Shown: piece by piece, positions 42,903 to 53,954 of the stretch
How positions within the stretch are numbered: position 1 is the stretch's first letter
How the letters are laid out: the number at the start of each line of letters is the position of its first letter
Source of the DNA: Flavisolibacter nicotianae
GTDB lineage: Bacteria > Bacteroidota > Bacteroidia > Chitinophagales > Chitinophagaceae
Assembly (NCBI RefSeq): GCF_003628535.1
Contig: NZ_RBCI01000007.1
Coordinates: 124,001-188,000 of the forward strand
DNA: 64,000 nt
Direction of reading: 5' to 3'
The notes under the pieces: model-generated
Databases searched by the model: none
What the model saw: the letters and a program-made list of their open reading frames with translations, nothing else
Told to the model about the DNA's origin: nothing
Translations under genes and position numbers: made by a program

Positions 42903-43155
42903 TGTGTAAACGCCCTTTAACAGAATTTCCATTGCAATCATTGACTTTGATAGATAGTTGAACAAAAAAGGGCCAAAGTTTGATTTCTTGCCAATCTAAG
43001 CTCCGGCAACCAGTCGTTTTCATAGTATTTTTAAATGTCAAACCCACTTTAACAGTGGAGCCAAAGTTGCCCCGCAGCACAGCACCAGGGCAGCTGAAAA
43101 GTTGTGTTCTTCCTTCATCTTACGAAAGCTGCAAGATGTGTGTTAGGCGCATTGC
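42903..43155. other. Gene-free spacer
   Basis: About 250 bases with no supported gene. A minus-strand frame (42823-43080) crosses the terminator and is not believed. A GTTAGGC at 43142 resembles an integron core site but is isolated. Confidence 0.5.
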
Positions 43156-43326
43156 TCACCGCCTGCTCTGTTGCAGGATACGCTCCACTTCCAAATAGTT
43201 GGCCATGGTCTGACGGGCATTTTGCAGGCAGCGTTCAAACAGTTCTTTTTGCCCTCCTTTGCTGCGATCCGCTGCTCGTTGAATAATCTTTATTTTTCGT
43301 TGTAGTTCTTGCACGACAGTTTCCAT
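43156..43326 (-). CDS. Possible 56-residue helical protein
   Basis: From Met 43326 the frame encodes a charged, probably alpha-helical protein (METVVQELQRKIKIIQRAAD, later NARQTMANYLEVERIL). A longer version from 43419 adds 31 residues of poor quality. It is the only frame in the 42.9-44.5 kb gap with protein character. Function unknown. Confidence 0.35.
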   Translation of the reverse strand: METVVQELQRKIKIIQRAADRSKGGQKELFERCLQNARQTMANYLEVERILQQSRR

Positions 43327-43477
43327 GCAGGAAAAGTAAACAGCACACCTGACCCTATCAAGATGTGCTGGGTCAATGTCTGGAGAATCCCGGGCTATTC
43401 GCACCCGATGTAGGTTCACTCATTTGGTTGTTTTCCACAAAAAATCTTTCAATCCACAGTTATGGTCTTTTTGGTGC

Positions 43478-43499
43478 GCGTTCTATTTAAATGCAACGC
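43478..43499. repeat. Imperfect 22-bp palindrome, left boundary of a GC-richer segment
   Basis: The sequence has arms GCGTT / AACGC around a central ATTTAAAT and matches its own reverse complement at 18 of 22 positions. A close relative occurs at 44245-44266. Confidence 0.6.
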
Positions 43500-44244
43500 C
43501 CACCGTTTGATCCATGCTAATGGTAATGGGTTAATTTAACAGCCGCTGCTACATGTTGCGAGGAAAGGTTTGATACCCTTGCAAGGACCACCCATTGTGG
43601 CCGGTAGGTGGTTGGTGAGACACTGCAGCTAGTGATTCTGCGCAGTGGTAGGGAACAGTTCCTTTGCGCACATGATTTGTTTTGTACACAAAAGCTGTGC
43701 GCCTGCCAAAGTGGTCAATGGATGCGGCGCTCAATAGCCGGCGCAGCCGCGTATCTGACCGCGCCAGAGCAAACCGTGCAAATGGCAAAATGCAGTTGTT
43801 GAAAAGCGGTGGCGCAACCATGGCTGCAACCGGTGCAGCGGACAAGGAATGGTCTCGATTTTAGTCGCGACTATCCGCGCAGGACTGGGCAACCGCGTGT
43901 AAGCTCGAGAAATCACGAGATTGGACGCGCCGCAGTGCCGGTGCAGCCGCGTTGTTTTGTCTGCGGCGCTGAAAACACCCGGCGCTCATTCGGTTTGTCG
44001 GCACCGGCCCAGCACTGAAAGTCGGTCCGCTTTTAAAAGGCCACGCAGAAAACAGGTAAGGAGCAGTAGCTTCATTGGCATTGCGCCGTGCAGCCGCCGG
44101 AAAACACAGGTAATCCCGTGAAATGGCAGAAACCCACCGTAGCATGCCTGCGCACAGTATGGCAGGCTTTATTCCGCCTTGCGCACCGTTAGTACTGGTG
44201 CGTACCAGCTTGCGAACTGCCACTTGATGTCCTAGTTGTTTGCC
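43500..44244. other. GC-richer, gene-free, repeat-like segment of unknown nature
   Basis: About 745 bases with no convincing reading frame and visibly higher GC than the neighbouring island genes. Recurrent short words include GCAGCCGC (three copies: 43743, 43942, 44089 region), GCGGCGCT (43727 and 43961 regions) and GGTGCAGC. The segment lies between two related palindromes. It could be a non-autonomous mobile element, a large structured RNA gene, a transfer origin or decayed DNA; I cannot choose. Minus-strand frames of 98 and 120 codons exist but have a shadow-like composition. Confidence 0.45.
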
Positions 44245-44266
44245 GCGTTACATTTAAATGTAACAT
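44245..44266. repeat. Palindrome at the right boundary of the GC-richer segment
   Basis: Contains the perfect 18-bp palindrome GTTACATTTAAATGTAAC (44247-44264) and shares the GCGTT-N2-ATTTAAATG layout with the copy at 43478-43499. Confidence 0.6.
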
Positions 44267-44558
44267 GCAAGGAGGGTGGGTGAATGCCTGCAGAAATGCA
44301 ATTTTCATAAACAACCATCGTGGATTTCCGTGATTTCACCAGAAATAAACTCGATAATACTGAATTACATTTTTGGAAGACTTCACGGTGCATTTGGCGG
44401 TGAAGGCAAGCGCTTCTCGAGTTTACCCGGGATTTCTCGTAAATGCTCGCTATGCTGCCAAGCAATGTTGTTATTGCGGAAAGTTACCAGCACGAATATT
44501 TCCATGAAAAAGGCTGTTTCGACCTGCGCTAAATGGTACCTAAGTGAGTTGCCAAAAG

Positions 44559-45104
44559 TCATTTCAGAAAAGTTTTCAGCCAGAAGTTTCCGGAGAGGAT
44601 GCTGGCTTTTGTGAGTGCTTCTTTGTTGGAGAGGGCCAGGATATATTTTTCTGCTGCCATTGCATGCTGGTCAATGTTTGGATATTGAAAGTTTGCGGAC
44701 ACATCTGCTTTTAAAGCCCGCCACAAGTGATCCATCGCATTCAATTCCGGACACTGTTTGGGCAGGGTAATTAGGGTGATTTGCAGTTCTTGCGCCACCT
44801 GCAAACTTGTGGGCGTTTTATGGCATCCTGCCCCATCCAGAAGCATCCAGGTGGCCCTGGCTCTGTAGCGCTGCCGCAACAGGCGTAGAAACTGCTGAAA
44901 ACTCACTTGGCCCATGTTGCGGTACGGGGCCACGATGCGATGTTCTGTTCTCATATCAATTGCGCCAAAGAGCACCCGGCGGGCATTTTTTCCACTAATG
45001 GGCACCAGGGCCTGTTCTCCCTTCCGTGACCAACCTCGCCGCAACCCTGGAAAAAGCGGGATGATGGTTTCATCTTCAAAAAGAAGCATGGCTGAAGAAG
45101 GCAT
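44559..45104 (-). CDS. IS630 transposase, DDE catalytic part (orfB)
   Basis: 181 residues if read from its own Met, but more likely made by -1 frameshifting from the upstream frame. The DDE_3 domain shows the first Asp in LFEDETIIPLF, the second in WMLLDGAGCHKT and the Glu in LPKQCPELNAMDHLWRALKA. Together with orfA it would give a protein of about 355 residues, the normal IS630 length. Confidence 0.88.
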   Translation of the reverse strand: MPSSAMLLFEDETIIPLFPGLRRGWSRKGEQALVPISGKNARRVLFGAIDMRTEHRIVAPYRNMGQVSFQQFLRLLRQRYRARATWMLLDGAGCHKTPTSLQVAQELQITLITLPKQCPELNAMDHLWRALKADVSANFQYPNIDQHAMAAEKYILALSNKEALTKASILSGNFWLKTFLK

Positions 45105-45109
45105 TCCAC

Positions 45110-45631
45110 TTAGCTTTCGGACGATCGCCCCTTTTTTTGCGTCCTGTTGGGGTCTTTCTCCTCGTAGAAGTATTTCGGCCGTTTACATTCCAGCCCCATG
45201 GCTTTCATCCTTCGGTAAAGCGTGCGGGGAGTGATGGCGCAGCCATAACGCTTATTCAGGTGATCGGCCAGCGTAGCTACCGTCCAGGTGTTAACAAAGT
45301 AGCCAAGACGCATGGGGCTACGTTTAAGTTCCTTTGCGATCCTATTGTCTGTAAGCTGCATAGCCACACGAGGGCGGCCTGCCCTGGGTTTGTCAAATAA
45401 GGATTGAGGCTGGTGGTTGGTTAAATAGGTCTTTATCCAGTTGTACAGTACACGGATAGTTATGTCCCAGAGTTGCGCAACATCGCTTATCAACTGTCCT
45501 TCTACCACCATCTGGACAGCCCGTAGACGGATATAGGTCCTTTTGCCCTTCACCTGAGCGATCACCTTCTGTAGCCGGCCTTTGACGTAACGATCAAAGC
45601 CAAATTCCGTTGCCGACTTTTGTTTCCGCAT
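45110..45631 (-). CDS. IS630 transposase, helix-turn-helix part (orfA)
   Basis: 173 residues with tandem helix-turn-helix domains (LRAVQMVVEGQLISDVAQLW, VLYNWIKTYLTNHQPQSLFD, LADHLNKRYGCAITPRTLYR), the DNA-binding half of an IS630 transposase. The frame ends in an unusual tail after a run of lysines. The heptamer A_AAA_AAG (minus strand, 45137-45131) followed by GGGG lies just before the stop in the right phase to pass ribosomes into the DDE frame. Confidence 0.88.
   Translation of the reverse strand: MRKQKSATEFGFDRYVKGRLQKVIAQVKGKRTYIRLRAVQMVVEGQLISDVAQLWDITIRVLYNWIKTYLTNHQPQSLFDKPRAGRPRVAMQLTDNRIAKELKRSPMRLGYFVNTWTVATLADHLNKRYGCAITPRTLYRRMKAMGLECKRPKYFYEEKDPNRTQKKGRSSES
45131..45137 (-). 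promoter_or_regulatory. -1 ribosomal frameshift heptamer A_AAA_AAG of the IS630 transposase
   Basis: Within orfA the codons ...CAA-AAA-AAG-GGG give A_AAA_AAG in frame. A -1 slip continues as AAA-AAA-GGG-GCG and stays open into the DDE frame. Confidence 0.75.
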
Positions 45632-45684
45632 CTATTAAGTTACCATCCTACCCATTCTTGAAAAAACTTTTGGTCACTCACTTA

Positions 45685-45893
45685 GAAAGAGGTTGCGCAT
45701 AATAAAACTAGAAGCTGCCAATTTACTTCTCCAACTCCTGAAAAGGGTTCGGGAACACTGTCTATTTCTTTCGAATAAATTTGACCGACGCTTTGATACT
45801 GCTGGCACTGTTGAGGTTTTACTTGTTTTCATTGCCTTTTGATCTTCGATTCCAAAATTAGCCTTTCTTTTACGGGTAGGTCTTGAAGGGAAT
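45685..45893. other. Gene-free spacer between IS630 and repeat copy A
   Basis: About 210 bases with no supported gene. A minus-strand frame of 100 codons (45674-45976) runs across the IS end and the repeat and is not believed. Confidence 0.5.
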
Positions 45894-45974
45894 GTTTGTC
45901 CGATAATAGGCTTTAAAGTGTGGATTCTTCTCAGTAAATCCCATATTTGGTTCGACTTTTTACTGGTCGAGTCC
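45894..45974 (+). repeat. Imperfect ~80-bp direct repeat, copy A
   Basis: Shares GGCTTTAAAG, TAAAT-CCATAT, TGGTTCGACTTTTT and CTGGT-(2)-AGTCC with copy C at 53061-53141 in the same orientation (roughly 80% identical by eye), and less well with copy B at 52741-52803. It is followed within 10 bp by a terminator hairpin. Confidence 0.75.
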
Positions 45975-45980
45975 AAAGAC

Positions 45981-46011
45981 AGAAAAAGCCTTGATTTACA
46001 AGGCTTTTTCT
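45981..46011. terminator. Terminator-like hairpin after repeat copy A
   Basis: AGAAAAAGCCTTG and CAAGGCTTTTTCT arms around ATTTA; flanked by A and T runs, so usable in both directions, including for the minus-strand gene ending at 46065. Confidence 0.75.
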
Positions 46012-46064
46012 CATTAACTCAACAAAACGTTCGAATCTTTTTTTATCCAGAGTGCTATTCAGTA

Positions 46065-46640
46065 TCAATTGGGCCTGGAGATATTCAGACTTTCTCCAAC
46101 GTAGATTTCAGGGTTAACCACCAACTTTCCTATAAATGATGCAATGCTTTTACGGAATATAGATCTTCCTTTCTCTGGCTGGCCTTTGGGAGTAAGCTGG
46201 TAAACGATTTCATTGCCATTTGTAAACCAATCAGGTCTTAAAATAGTATAATCAAGACCAGATGATTCTATCACATCGGCTAATTTTCTATAAGGTTTTA
46301 AAACTGATCTCAATGGTGTTTCATAAATGCCTATTGAGCTAATGGCTATAATTCTTTCCACCCCTATTTCCTGCATTGCTTTCACAATGTTCTTTGCCAT
46401 TGCTTCGAGATTGCCGGCGAGATTAACGTAAACAATGTCCTGACCGTTGATAGCATCTTTGAGTTTCGGGTAATCCATAACATCGCCTTCAACAATTTTG
46501 GTATTTGAAAGATTGCGGTTGTTCAATCGGCTCTTGTTCCGCAAGAACAAGGTTAGCTGAGCATCTGTTTGATTTTGCAATTCTTCAGTCACGTATTTAG
46601 CCAGGCTTCCGCTTGCACCTATGATGATTATTTTCTTCAT
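46065..46640 (-). CDS. NAD(P)-binding NmrA-like / atypical short-chain dehydrogenase
   Basis: 191-residue Rossmann protein beginning MKKIIIIGASGSLAKYVTEE, with NTKIVEGDVMDYPKLKDAIN and ERIIAISSIGIYETPL. The fold is of the NmrA/atypical SDR group that senses or reduces via NAD(P)H. It lacks a clear YxxxK pair. It is the last gene of a leftward run of oxidoreductase genes, 22 bp after the SDR gene. Confidence 0.85.
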   Translation of the reverse strand: MKKIIIIGASGSLAKYVTEELQNQTDAQLTLFLRNKSRLNNRNLSNTKIVEGDVMDYPKLKDAINGQDIVYVNLAGNLEAMAKNIVKAMQEIGVERIIAISSIGIYETPLRSVLKPYRKLADVIESSGLDYTILRPDWFTNGNEIVYQLTPKGQPEKGRSIFRKSIASFIGKLVVNPEIYVGESLNISRPN

Positions 46641-46662
46641 TTTTTTGCCTCTTTCTTAATTG

Positions 46663-47409
46663 TTACAATTGCTGGCTTGTAGGACGAAATAGGATTTCAT
46701 TGATGTCTACGTCTTCCGGCTGGCTAATGGCAAAGGCAACAGCCCGTGCAAATGCACTTGCAGGAATAGCAAAATTCTCGTAAAAGTCTTTAATGTCTGC
46801 TGCAATATCCTGCTCACTGATGCTATTAGGCAATTCTGTTGCTACTGCACCTGGAGAAATGATTGTTGTCCGAATGTTATAAGGTTTTACTTCCTGGCGA
46901 AGTCCTTCCGAAATAACACGTACTGCATGTTTTGTGGCAGAGTATATCACTCCATTGGGGCGAACCTTATGGCCGGCAACGGATGAAACATTAATTACAT
47001 GCCCAAACTTTTGTTGTTTCATGTAAGGCAATGCTGCTGCAATACCATATAATACACCCTTAATATTTACATCAATCATTTGGTTCCATTCATCTATTTT
47101 CAAACGCTCTAAAGGTGAATGAGGCATTAAGCCGGCATTGTTAATGAGAACATCGATACGACCATAGGTGTTTACAGCTGCATCAACCAAAGTCTTTACC
47201 TGTTCCACTTGTATTACATCTGTTGCAACCGCAAGAGCTTTTCCACCATTTTTGTTTAGCTCATCTGCCAATGCTTGTATGCGTTCTACACGTCTGGCAC
47301 CCAGGACAACAATTGCTCCTTGTTCTGATAAATTTCTTGCTGCTGCTTCACCAAGCCCGCTGCTTGCTCCAGTAATCACGATTACTTTACCTTCAATATT
47401 GTTGCTCAT
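46663..47409 (-). CDS. Classical short-chain dehydrogenase/reductase
   Basis: 248 residues with the cofactor motif [27 protein letters not shown], active-site Ser in NVSSVAGHK and YSATKHAV (YxxxK). Close in layout to the YdfG/serine 3-dehydrogenase-like group of NADP enzymes. 13 bp from the aldo/keto reductase upstream, so probably co-transcribed. Confidence 0.92.
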   Translation of the reverse strand: MSNNIEGKVIVITGASSGLGEAAARNLSEQGAIVVLGARRVERIQALADELNKNGGKALAVATDVIQVEQVKTLVDAAVNTYGRIDVLINNAGLMPHSPLERLKIDEWNQMIDVNIKGVLYGIAAALPYMKQQKFGHVINVSSVAGHKVRPNGVIYSATKHAVRVISEGLRQEVKPYNIRTTIISPGAVATELPNSISEQDIAADIKDFYENFAIPASAFARAVAFAISQPEDVDINEILFRPTSQQL

Positions 47410-47422
47410 AATTTATCTTTTA

Positions 47423-49227
<1,805 letters not shown>

Positions 49228-49239
49228 TAGATTATAGAT

Positions 49240-50226
<987 letters not shown>

Positions 50227-50261
50227 TTATCTTTTTGTGTTGTGAAATCATTGTTTATTGC

Positions 50262-51104
50262 TCAAGCAGTTGGTTGAAGCGGACCGTAGAAATAAGATGC
50301 CGTAGCGCCGCCATCTATTAAAAAGTCAGCACCGGTTATGAAAGCTCCTCTCTCCGATAGGAGCAATTCTGCAACGTTTGCTACTTCGTCGGCCGTACCC
50401 GGACGACCAGCGGGTGATTTGGCAAACATGTTTTTGTAGAAGTCTCCCCTCGGCCCGTAAATTTCATCAAGTGCCAAAGGCGTGATAATAATGCCAGGAG
50501 AAATTGAATTTATTCGGGCTCCTCTTTCGCCCCATTTCACCGCTTCGGCCATTACCCGCTTCACGTTGCAACGTTTTGCCATTTGGTAAGCATGTAGGGT
50601 GTCTTTGATGTTTTCAGGCTTCAGCATTTCCAGCCCCAGCAATTCTTCTGTTGGAGTAGTTGCCAGTAGCCGGTCTTCTTCCGCTGTAAGGGCCGGCATT
50701 CGATGCCCTGACTGGCTGGAGATGGCAATACCGGTTCCGCCCTGTTTAATTACTCTACCAAATTCTTCCAGCAATAAGGCAGTTCCATACAAATCAACCT
50801 TCAAAATTTGTTCAATCGGTGCCTGGCTGGGCGACACGCCTGCCGCATTTATAAACATGGAGATTTCGCCTTCATTTTGTGCCGCTTCAATGAGCCGAAG
50901 AACCGAGGTTTTGTCAGAAATATCCACTCTAACTGGCACAGCATCAAAACCTGCTTCTTTCAGTGTTTTGGTGATGGCTTCGGCGTTTTCAAGTCTCCAA
51001 TCGGCAACGAAAATCTTGTTTCCGTAACTCATTCTACGTACGATGGCCATTCCCAATTGACCGGCTCCGGTCAGCACAACAACATCCTTTTTAAGCGCAC
51101 TCAT
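50262..51104 (-). CDS. Short-chain dehydrogenase/reductase, second copy
   Basis: 280 residues. Rossmann motif VVLTGAGQLGMAIVRR, FINAAGVSPSQAPIE, AISSQSGHRMPAL and the YQMAKRCN (YxxxK) helix; C-terminal FITGADFLIDGGATASYF. Its glycine motif (GAGQLG) differs from classical TGxxxGxG. Probably reduces a carbonyl substrate. Confidence 0.9.
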   Translation of the reverse strand: MSALKKDVVVLTGAGQLGMAIVRRMSYGNKIFVADWRLENAEAITKTLKEAGFDAVPVRVDISDKTSVLRLIEAAQNEGEISMFINAAGVSPSQAPIEQILKVDLYGTALLLEEFGRVIKQGGTGIAISSQSGHRMPALTAEEDRLLATTPTEELLGLEMLKPENIKDTLHAYQMAKRCNVKRVMAEAVKWGERGARINSISPGIIITPLALDEIYGPRGDFYKNMFAKSPAGRPGTADEVANVAELLLSERGAFITGADFLIDGGATASYFYGPLQPTA

Positions 51105-51146
51105 AATTTTTCATTTTATTTTTCTGCTCTAGATTTTTCTTGATTA

Positions 51147-51518
51147 TTAAAAAACTGAAGCAACAGAGTTGAGAATAATCCATTGCCCGTCTCGTTTTTC
51201 CAATCGCATGACTTGCTGCAAACGCCAGGTGTTCCGGCTACCCCAAATTCGGGCATCCACTAAATTTTGCATCGTTGCGGTTGCTTTATTGCCATTGACT
51301 GTTACAGTATGGAACACTTCGCTTGCCGAGTAATATTTCATGCTCTCCTTGATGACTTCATTGAACCATTCTGCTTTCGGCTGCACATAGCCTGTCATGT
51401 GTGTAAGCGTATACTCCTTATCAAGAATGCGGTTCATGCCTGTAATATCTCTTTCAATCATTCCTTTCGCCAGCTGCCGGATGACCGATAGAATTTGTGT
51501 CTCGTCCTTATTTACCAT
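51147..51518 (-). CDS. NTF2-like / SnoaL-type small protein
   Basis: 123 residues, MVNKDETQILSVIRQLAKGM start, then DITGMNRILDKEYTLTHMTG and VTVNGNKATATMQNLVDARI. This is the cone-shaped NTF2-like fold (DUF4440/SnoaL), either an isomerase/hydratase-like enzyme or a ligand-binding protein. First gene of the leftward oxidoreductase run, facing the AraC gene. Confidence 0.85.
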   Translation of the reverse strand: MVNKDETQILSVIRQLAKGMIERDITGMNRILDKEYTLTHMTGYVQPKAEWFNEVIKESMKYYSASEVFHTVTVNGNKATATMQNLVDARIWGSRNTWRLQQVMRLEKRDGQWIILNSVASVF

Positions 51519-51808
51519 GTCACTCGTATTTTTCTGATTGTTTTGAGCGTAAGAAGCAAGGTTTTACATTGACAGGGCGATAGTCAGAATAGGTTTCATT
51601 TTTACTTTGTGTTCTTAGTCAGACATGGGAAGCAAACCGATCTTCGATTTTCCGCGCCCATTGTTTTTAAGAACACAAAGCTACCCAGGGCTATTTGGCT
51701 AGCCACTACCCTAATTACGGATTTACTTACCAGTTTTACTGATTTGAATGGCAAGGTTATAATCAAGGTAAGGGATTGTCTAATTTTGACGAATAAATAC
51801 AATAAGTA
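51519..51808. promoter_or_regulatory. Divergent control region between the oxidoreductase run and the AraC gene
   Basis: 290 bases. TAATTTTG at 51781-51788 matches TAnnTTTG and would start the araC-type mRNA near 51795 (leader about 14 nt). Promoter and AraC operators for the minus-strand run must lie left of it, but no clear repeat was found. Confidence 0.5.
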
Positions 51809-52708
51809 ATGGAAGAGATTGTAAAACTCGACAGTGTGACGGAATACAATAACATGCGTGGTGTTTCTACCCTGCACCCGCTGATTACGATTATTGACCT
51901 TTCCAAAGCAAAGCCGATGCCTGCCAAAACGTTCAATTTTGGGCTGTATGCGGTGTACCTGAAAGAACTGAAATGTGGCGAACTGAAGTATGGGCGGGCT
52001 CAATACGATTACCAGGAAGGCACATTGGTCTTTATTGCGCCTGGACAAGTGCTGGGTGTGCAGCCAAAGGTGACCACCTTTGAAGCCAAAGGGTGGGCCT
52101 TGCTGTTTCATCCTGATTTGATTAAAGGCAATTCATTGGGAAGGCATATCCACGAGTATTCATTCTTCTCTTACGATGTGAACGAAGCCTTGCATGTTTC
52201 CGAACAGGAACGGGAAGTAGTATTGGAGTGTTTTCGGAAGATAGCGTTTGAACTAAACCATTCCATTGACAAGCACAGCAAGAAGTTGATTGTTTCCAAC
52301 CTTGAATTGTTTTTAAACTACTGTGTTCGTTTTTACGACCGGCAGTTTATTACCCGTGACCATGCCAATGCTGGTGTGATTGAGAGCTTCGAAAGTTTAT
52401 TGAATGAATATTTCCGTTCTGATAAGCCGCAAGAAACCGGCATTCCTACGGTTGCATATTTTGCCGCCCAGCTTCACCTTTCCTCCAACTACTTCGGTGA
52501 CTTGGTGAAAAAAGAAACCGGCAAAACAGCACAGGAATACATTCATGCAAAGTTGGTTGACGTAGCAAAGGAAAAGATATTCAACCCAACCAAGTCAGTT
52601 AGTGAAGTGGCGTACGAACTGGGCTTTAAATATCCGCAACATTTCACTCGTTTCTTCAAACAGCAGTTTGGCAGTACACCGAATGAATATCGAGGTTCGC
52701 TGAATTAA
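51809..52708 (+). CDS. AraC/XylS family transcriptional regulator
   Basis: 299 residues with an N-terminal cupin-like ligand domain (about 20-150: YDYQEGTLVFIAPGQVLGVQ) and a C-terminal AraC double helix-turn-helix (about 200-297: TVAYFAAQLHLSSNYFGDLV, KTAQEYIHAKLVDVAKEKIF, SVSEVAYELGFKYPQHFTRF). It is divergent from the seven-gene oxidoreductase run and most probably activates it in response to a small carbonyl or redox-active compound. Confidence 0.93.
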   Translation: MEEIVKLDSVTEYNNMRGVSTLHPLITIIDLSKAKPMPAKTFNFGLYAVYLKELKCGELKYGRAQYDYQEGTLVFIAPGQVLGVQPKVTTFEAKGWALLFHPDLIKGNSLGRHIHEYSFFSYDVNEALHVSEQEREVVLECFRKIAFELNHSIDKHSKKLIVSNLELFLNYCVRFYDRQFITRDHANAGVIESFESLLNEYFRSDKPQETGIPTVAYFAAQLHLSSNYFGDLVKKETGKTAQEYIHAKLVDVAKEKIFNPTKSVSEVAYELGFKYPQHFTRFFKQQFGSTPNEYRGSLN

Positions 52709-52740
52709 TTTCTAGAGTATTCCCGTATTTGGAAAAAACC

Positions 52741-52803
52741 GCTTAAAGTGTAGATTATTTTAAATAACTCTCAAATCTGGTTCTACTCTTTGTCGGTTAA
52801 ATC
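52741..52803 (+). repeat. Diverged copy B of the island repeat
   Basis: GCTTAAAGTGTAGATT through TCAAATCTGGTTCTAC and GTCGGTTAAATCC aligns with copies A and C over about 63 bp with more changes and a 1-bp gap. Confidence 0.55.
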
Positions 52804-53060
52804 CACATAAGGAGGACTTATTTAAATATCAACCGGTTAAAATAGTTCTTCAATAAGTTCCAATAAATTCCTGTTTTTTTTCCAAAAAATTCTTTATTGC
52901 CTCTAAATCATTGATTATCAAGTTCGAAAATTGACCTGTTTTCCCGACTAGTTGATGGGTGCTTTGCGCCACAACTTTACTTGAACTTTACTTTTTAGAT
53001 AGCTATCTTTTAATCTTCACCAGATCAGTCTTTCTTCTAGGGATTGGCTGTGAAGATAAT

Positions 53061-53141
53061 TTTTACCCAATAATGGGCTTTAAAGAAACGATTCTGCTTA
53101 ATAAATTCCATATCTGGTTCGACTTTTTGCTGGTTAAGTCC
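53061..53141 (+). repeat. Imperfect ~80-bp direct repeat, copy C
   Basis: Same orientation as copy A at 45894-45974; begins TTTTACCCAATAATGGGCTT and ends TGGTTAAGTCC. Followed by a terminator hairpin like copy A. The pair encloses the oxidoreductase/AraC module. Confidence 0.75.
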
Positions 53142-53148
53142 GCCTGCT

Positions 53149-53184
53149 TGGACAACACCACATTTTTGGGGAGTTGTCCTTTTT
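53149..53184 (+). terminator. Hairpin after repeat copy C
   Basis: GGACAAC and GTTGTCC arms around an 18-nt spacer, then TTTTTTATTTT. Confidence 0.65.
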
Positions 53185-53340
53185 TATTTTCCCCAAACCC
53201 TTGTCAGCGGCTACCGGCAGACAGGCCATGCCGATCCGTGGTGTTCGACTTTTTGATTCTGAAATGGTGATCTTCTTCGGAAAGATAGAACACACTACCT
53301 CTCTTTTCAACTACGTACAGCTTCTCCTGTAAAAAAAAAT

Positions 53341-53781
53341 CGGTATACCTCAACCCGGACACCGTACAACCGTAAGCTGCCTATCCCGGCCGGATACAAC
53401 TGGCAAAGCCTTACGGCCATCCGGGATGCGGAGCTAAAAGGCCACTATTCCAGTATGCTGCGAATGCTGTGCAGGAGCAAAAGCATCCTGGGCCGGATTT
53501 TTACCAGGAGCCAGAACAAATTACAGGCCCCCGCCAACCGGCACAAACGGATAGACACGTATCATGCAAGGGACAAATCCGAAGGACGCTGGCGGAAGTT
53601 CAGTAAGGAAGAGATCATACCAAGAGACAGGACTTCGCTGGATATTACCTGGCTGAAGGACAAGAGCCTTGCTGACCTGGATAATTTACCCGACCCGGAT
53701 GTGCCGGCCGAAAAAATAGCAAAGAACCTGGAGCGTGCATTGGGCAGTTTCCAGGAGATCATTGCGCAGTTGAAAAAATGA
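53341..53781 (+). pseudogene. hsdM: Internally deleted type I restriction methyltransferase subunit (hsdM remnant)
   Basis: The frame reads IPAGYNWQSLTAIRDAELKG and SILGRIFTRSQNKLQAPAN, matching the N-terminal helical region of HsdM. It then jumps to GRWRKFSKEEIIPRDRTSLD and ITWLKDKSLADLDNLPDPDV, which is the HsdM C terminus. The whole S-adenosylmethionine-binding and NPPF catalytic domain in between is missing, and so is the true start. An ATG at 53455 could start a 108-residue relic. No hsdR or hsdS is near. This is a dead type I system relic at the right edge of the island. Confidence 0.75.
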
Positions 53782-53954
53782 CGAATGAACGTTGCCGGGG
53801 TCTCACCATAAAGGTAGGGCGCAAGGCTACCGGTGAAGACGCCAAGTGGACAGGATTAGCATGCATGCAAGAGTAGAGACCAGACGTGAGTGGAGGATGA
53901 TGAAAATCCAGCCTTCTCTTTTTTATTATCTTCAGTTCATATACATTTTTGTCT

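Larger units (their letters stand above)
44543..45682 (-). mobile_element. IS630-family insertion sequence, 1140 bp
   Basis: The inverted repeats are at 44543-44559 (AGTGAGTTGCCAAAAGT) and 45666-45682 (reverse complement AGTGAGTGACCAAAAGT), with two mismatches. TA is present on both sides (44541-44542, 45683-45684), the expected IS630 target duplication. The transposase is split in two frames joined by a -1 slippery heptamer. The element appears structurally complete. Confidence 0.88.

Noticed and set aside
42823-43080. 85-codon minus-strand frame after the small membrane protein
   Set aside because: It runs through a clear terminator and the end of the plus-strand gene and has no recognisable protein pattern.
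43141-43148. GTTAGGC resembling an integron attC core site
   Set aside because: No partner GCCTAAC-type core within 150 bp, no integron integrase and no cassette array.
43448-43466. TTTCAATCCACAGTTATGG resembling part of a type I CRISPR repeat
   Set aside because: Only one copy; no spacer-repeat periodicity and no cas genes in the window.
43549-44223. Minus-strand frames of 98 and 120 codons in the GC-richer segment
   Set aside because: Long frames are expected by chance at this composition; residue make-up (Arg, Ala, Pro, Ser rich) looks like a shadow, and no domain is visible. Kept only as an unexplained segment.
45674-45976. 100-codon minus-strand frame across repeat copy A
   Set aside because: It crosses an IS end and a repeat; frame openness is incidental.
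46016-46042. TTCGAATC near 46030 considered as a second tRNA T-arm / att copy
   Set aside because: No T-stem, acceptor strand or anticodon arm around it, and no match to the tRNA-Val remnant at 39444.
52959-53270. 103-codon plus-strand frame across repeat copy C
   Set aside because: It is formed by the repeat and hairpin region and shows no protein features.
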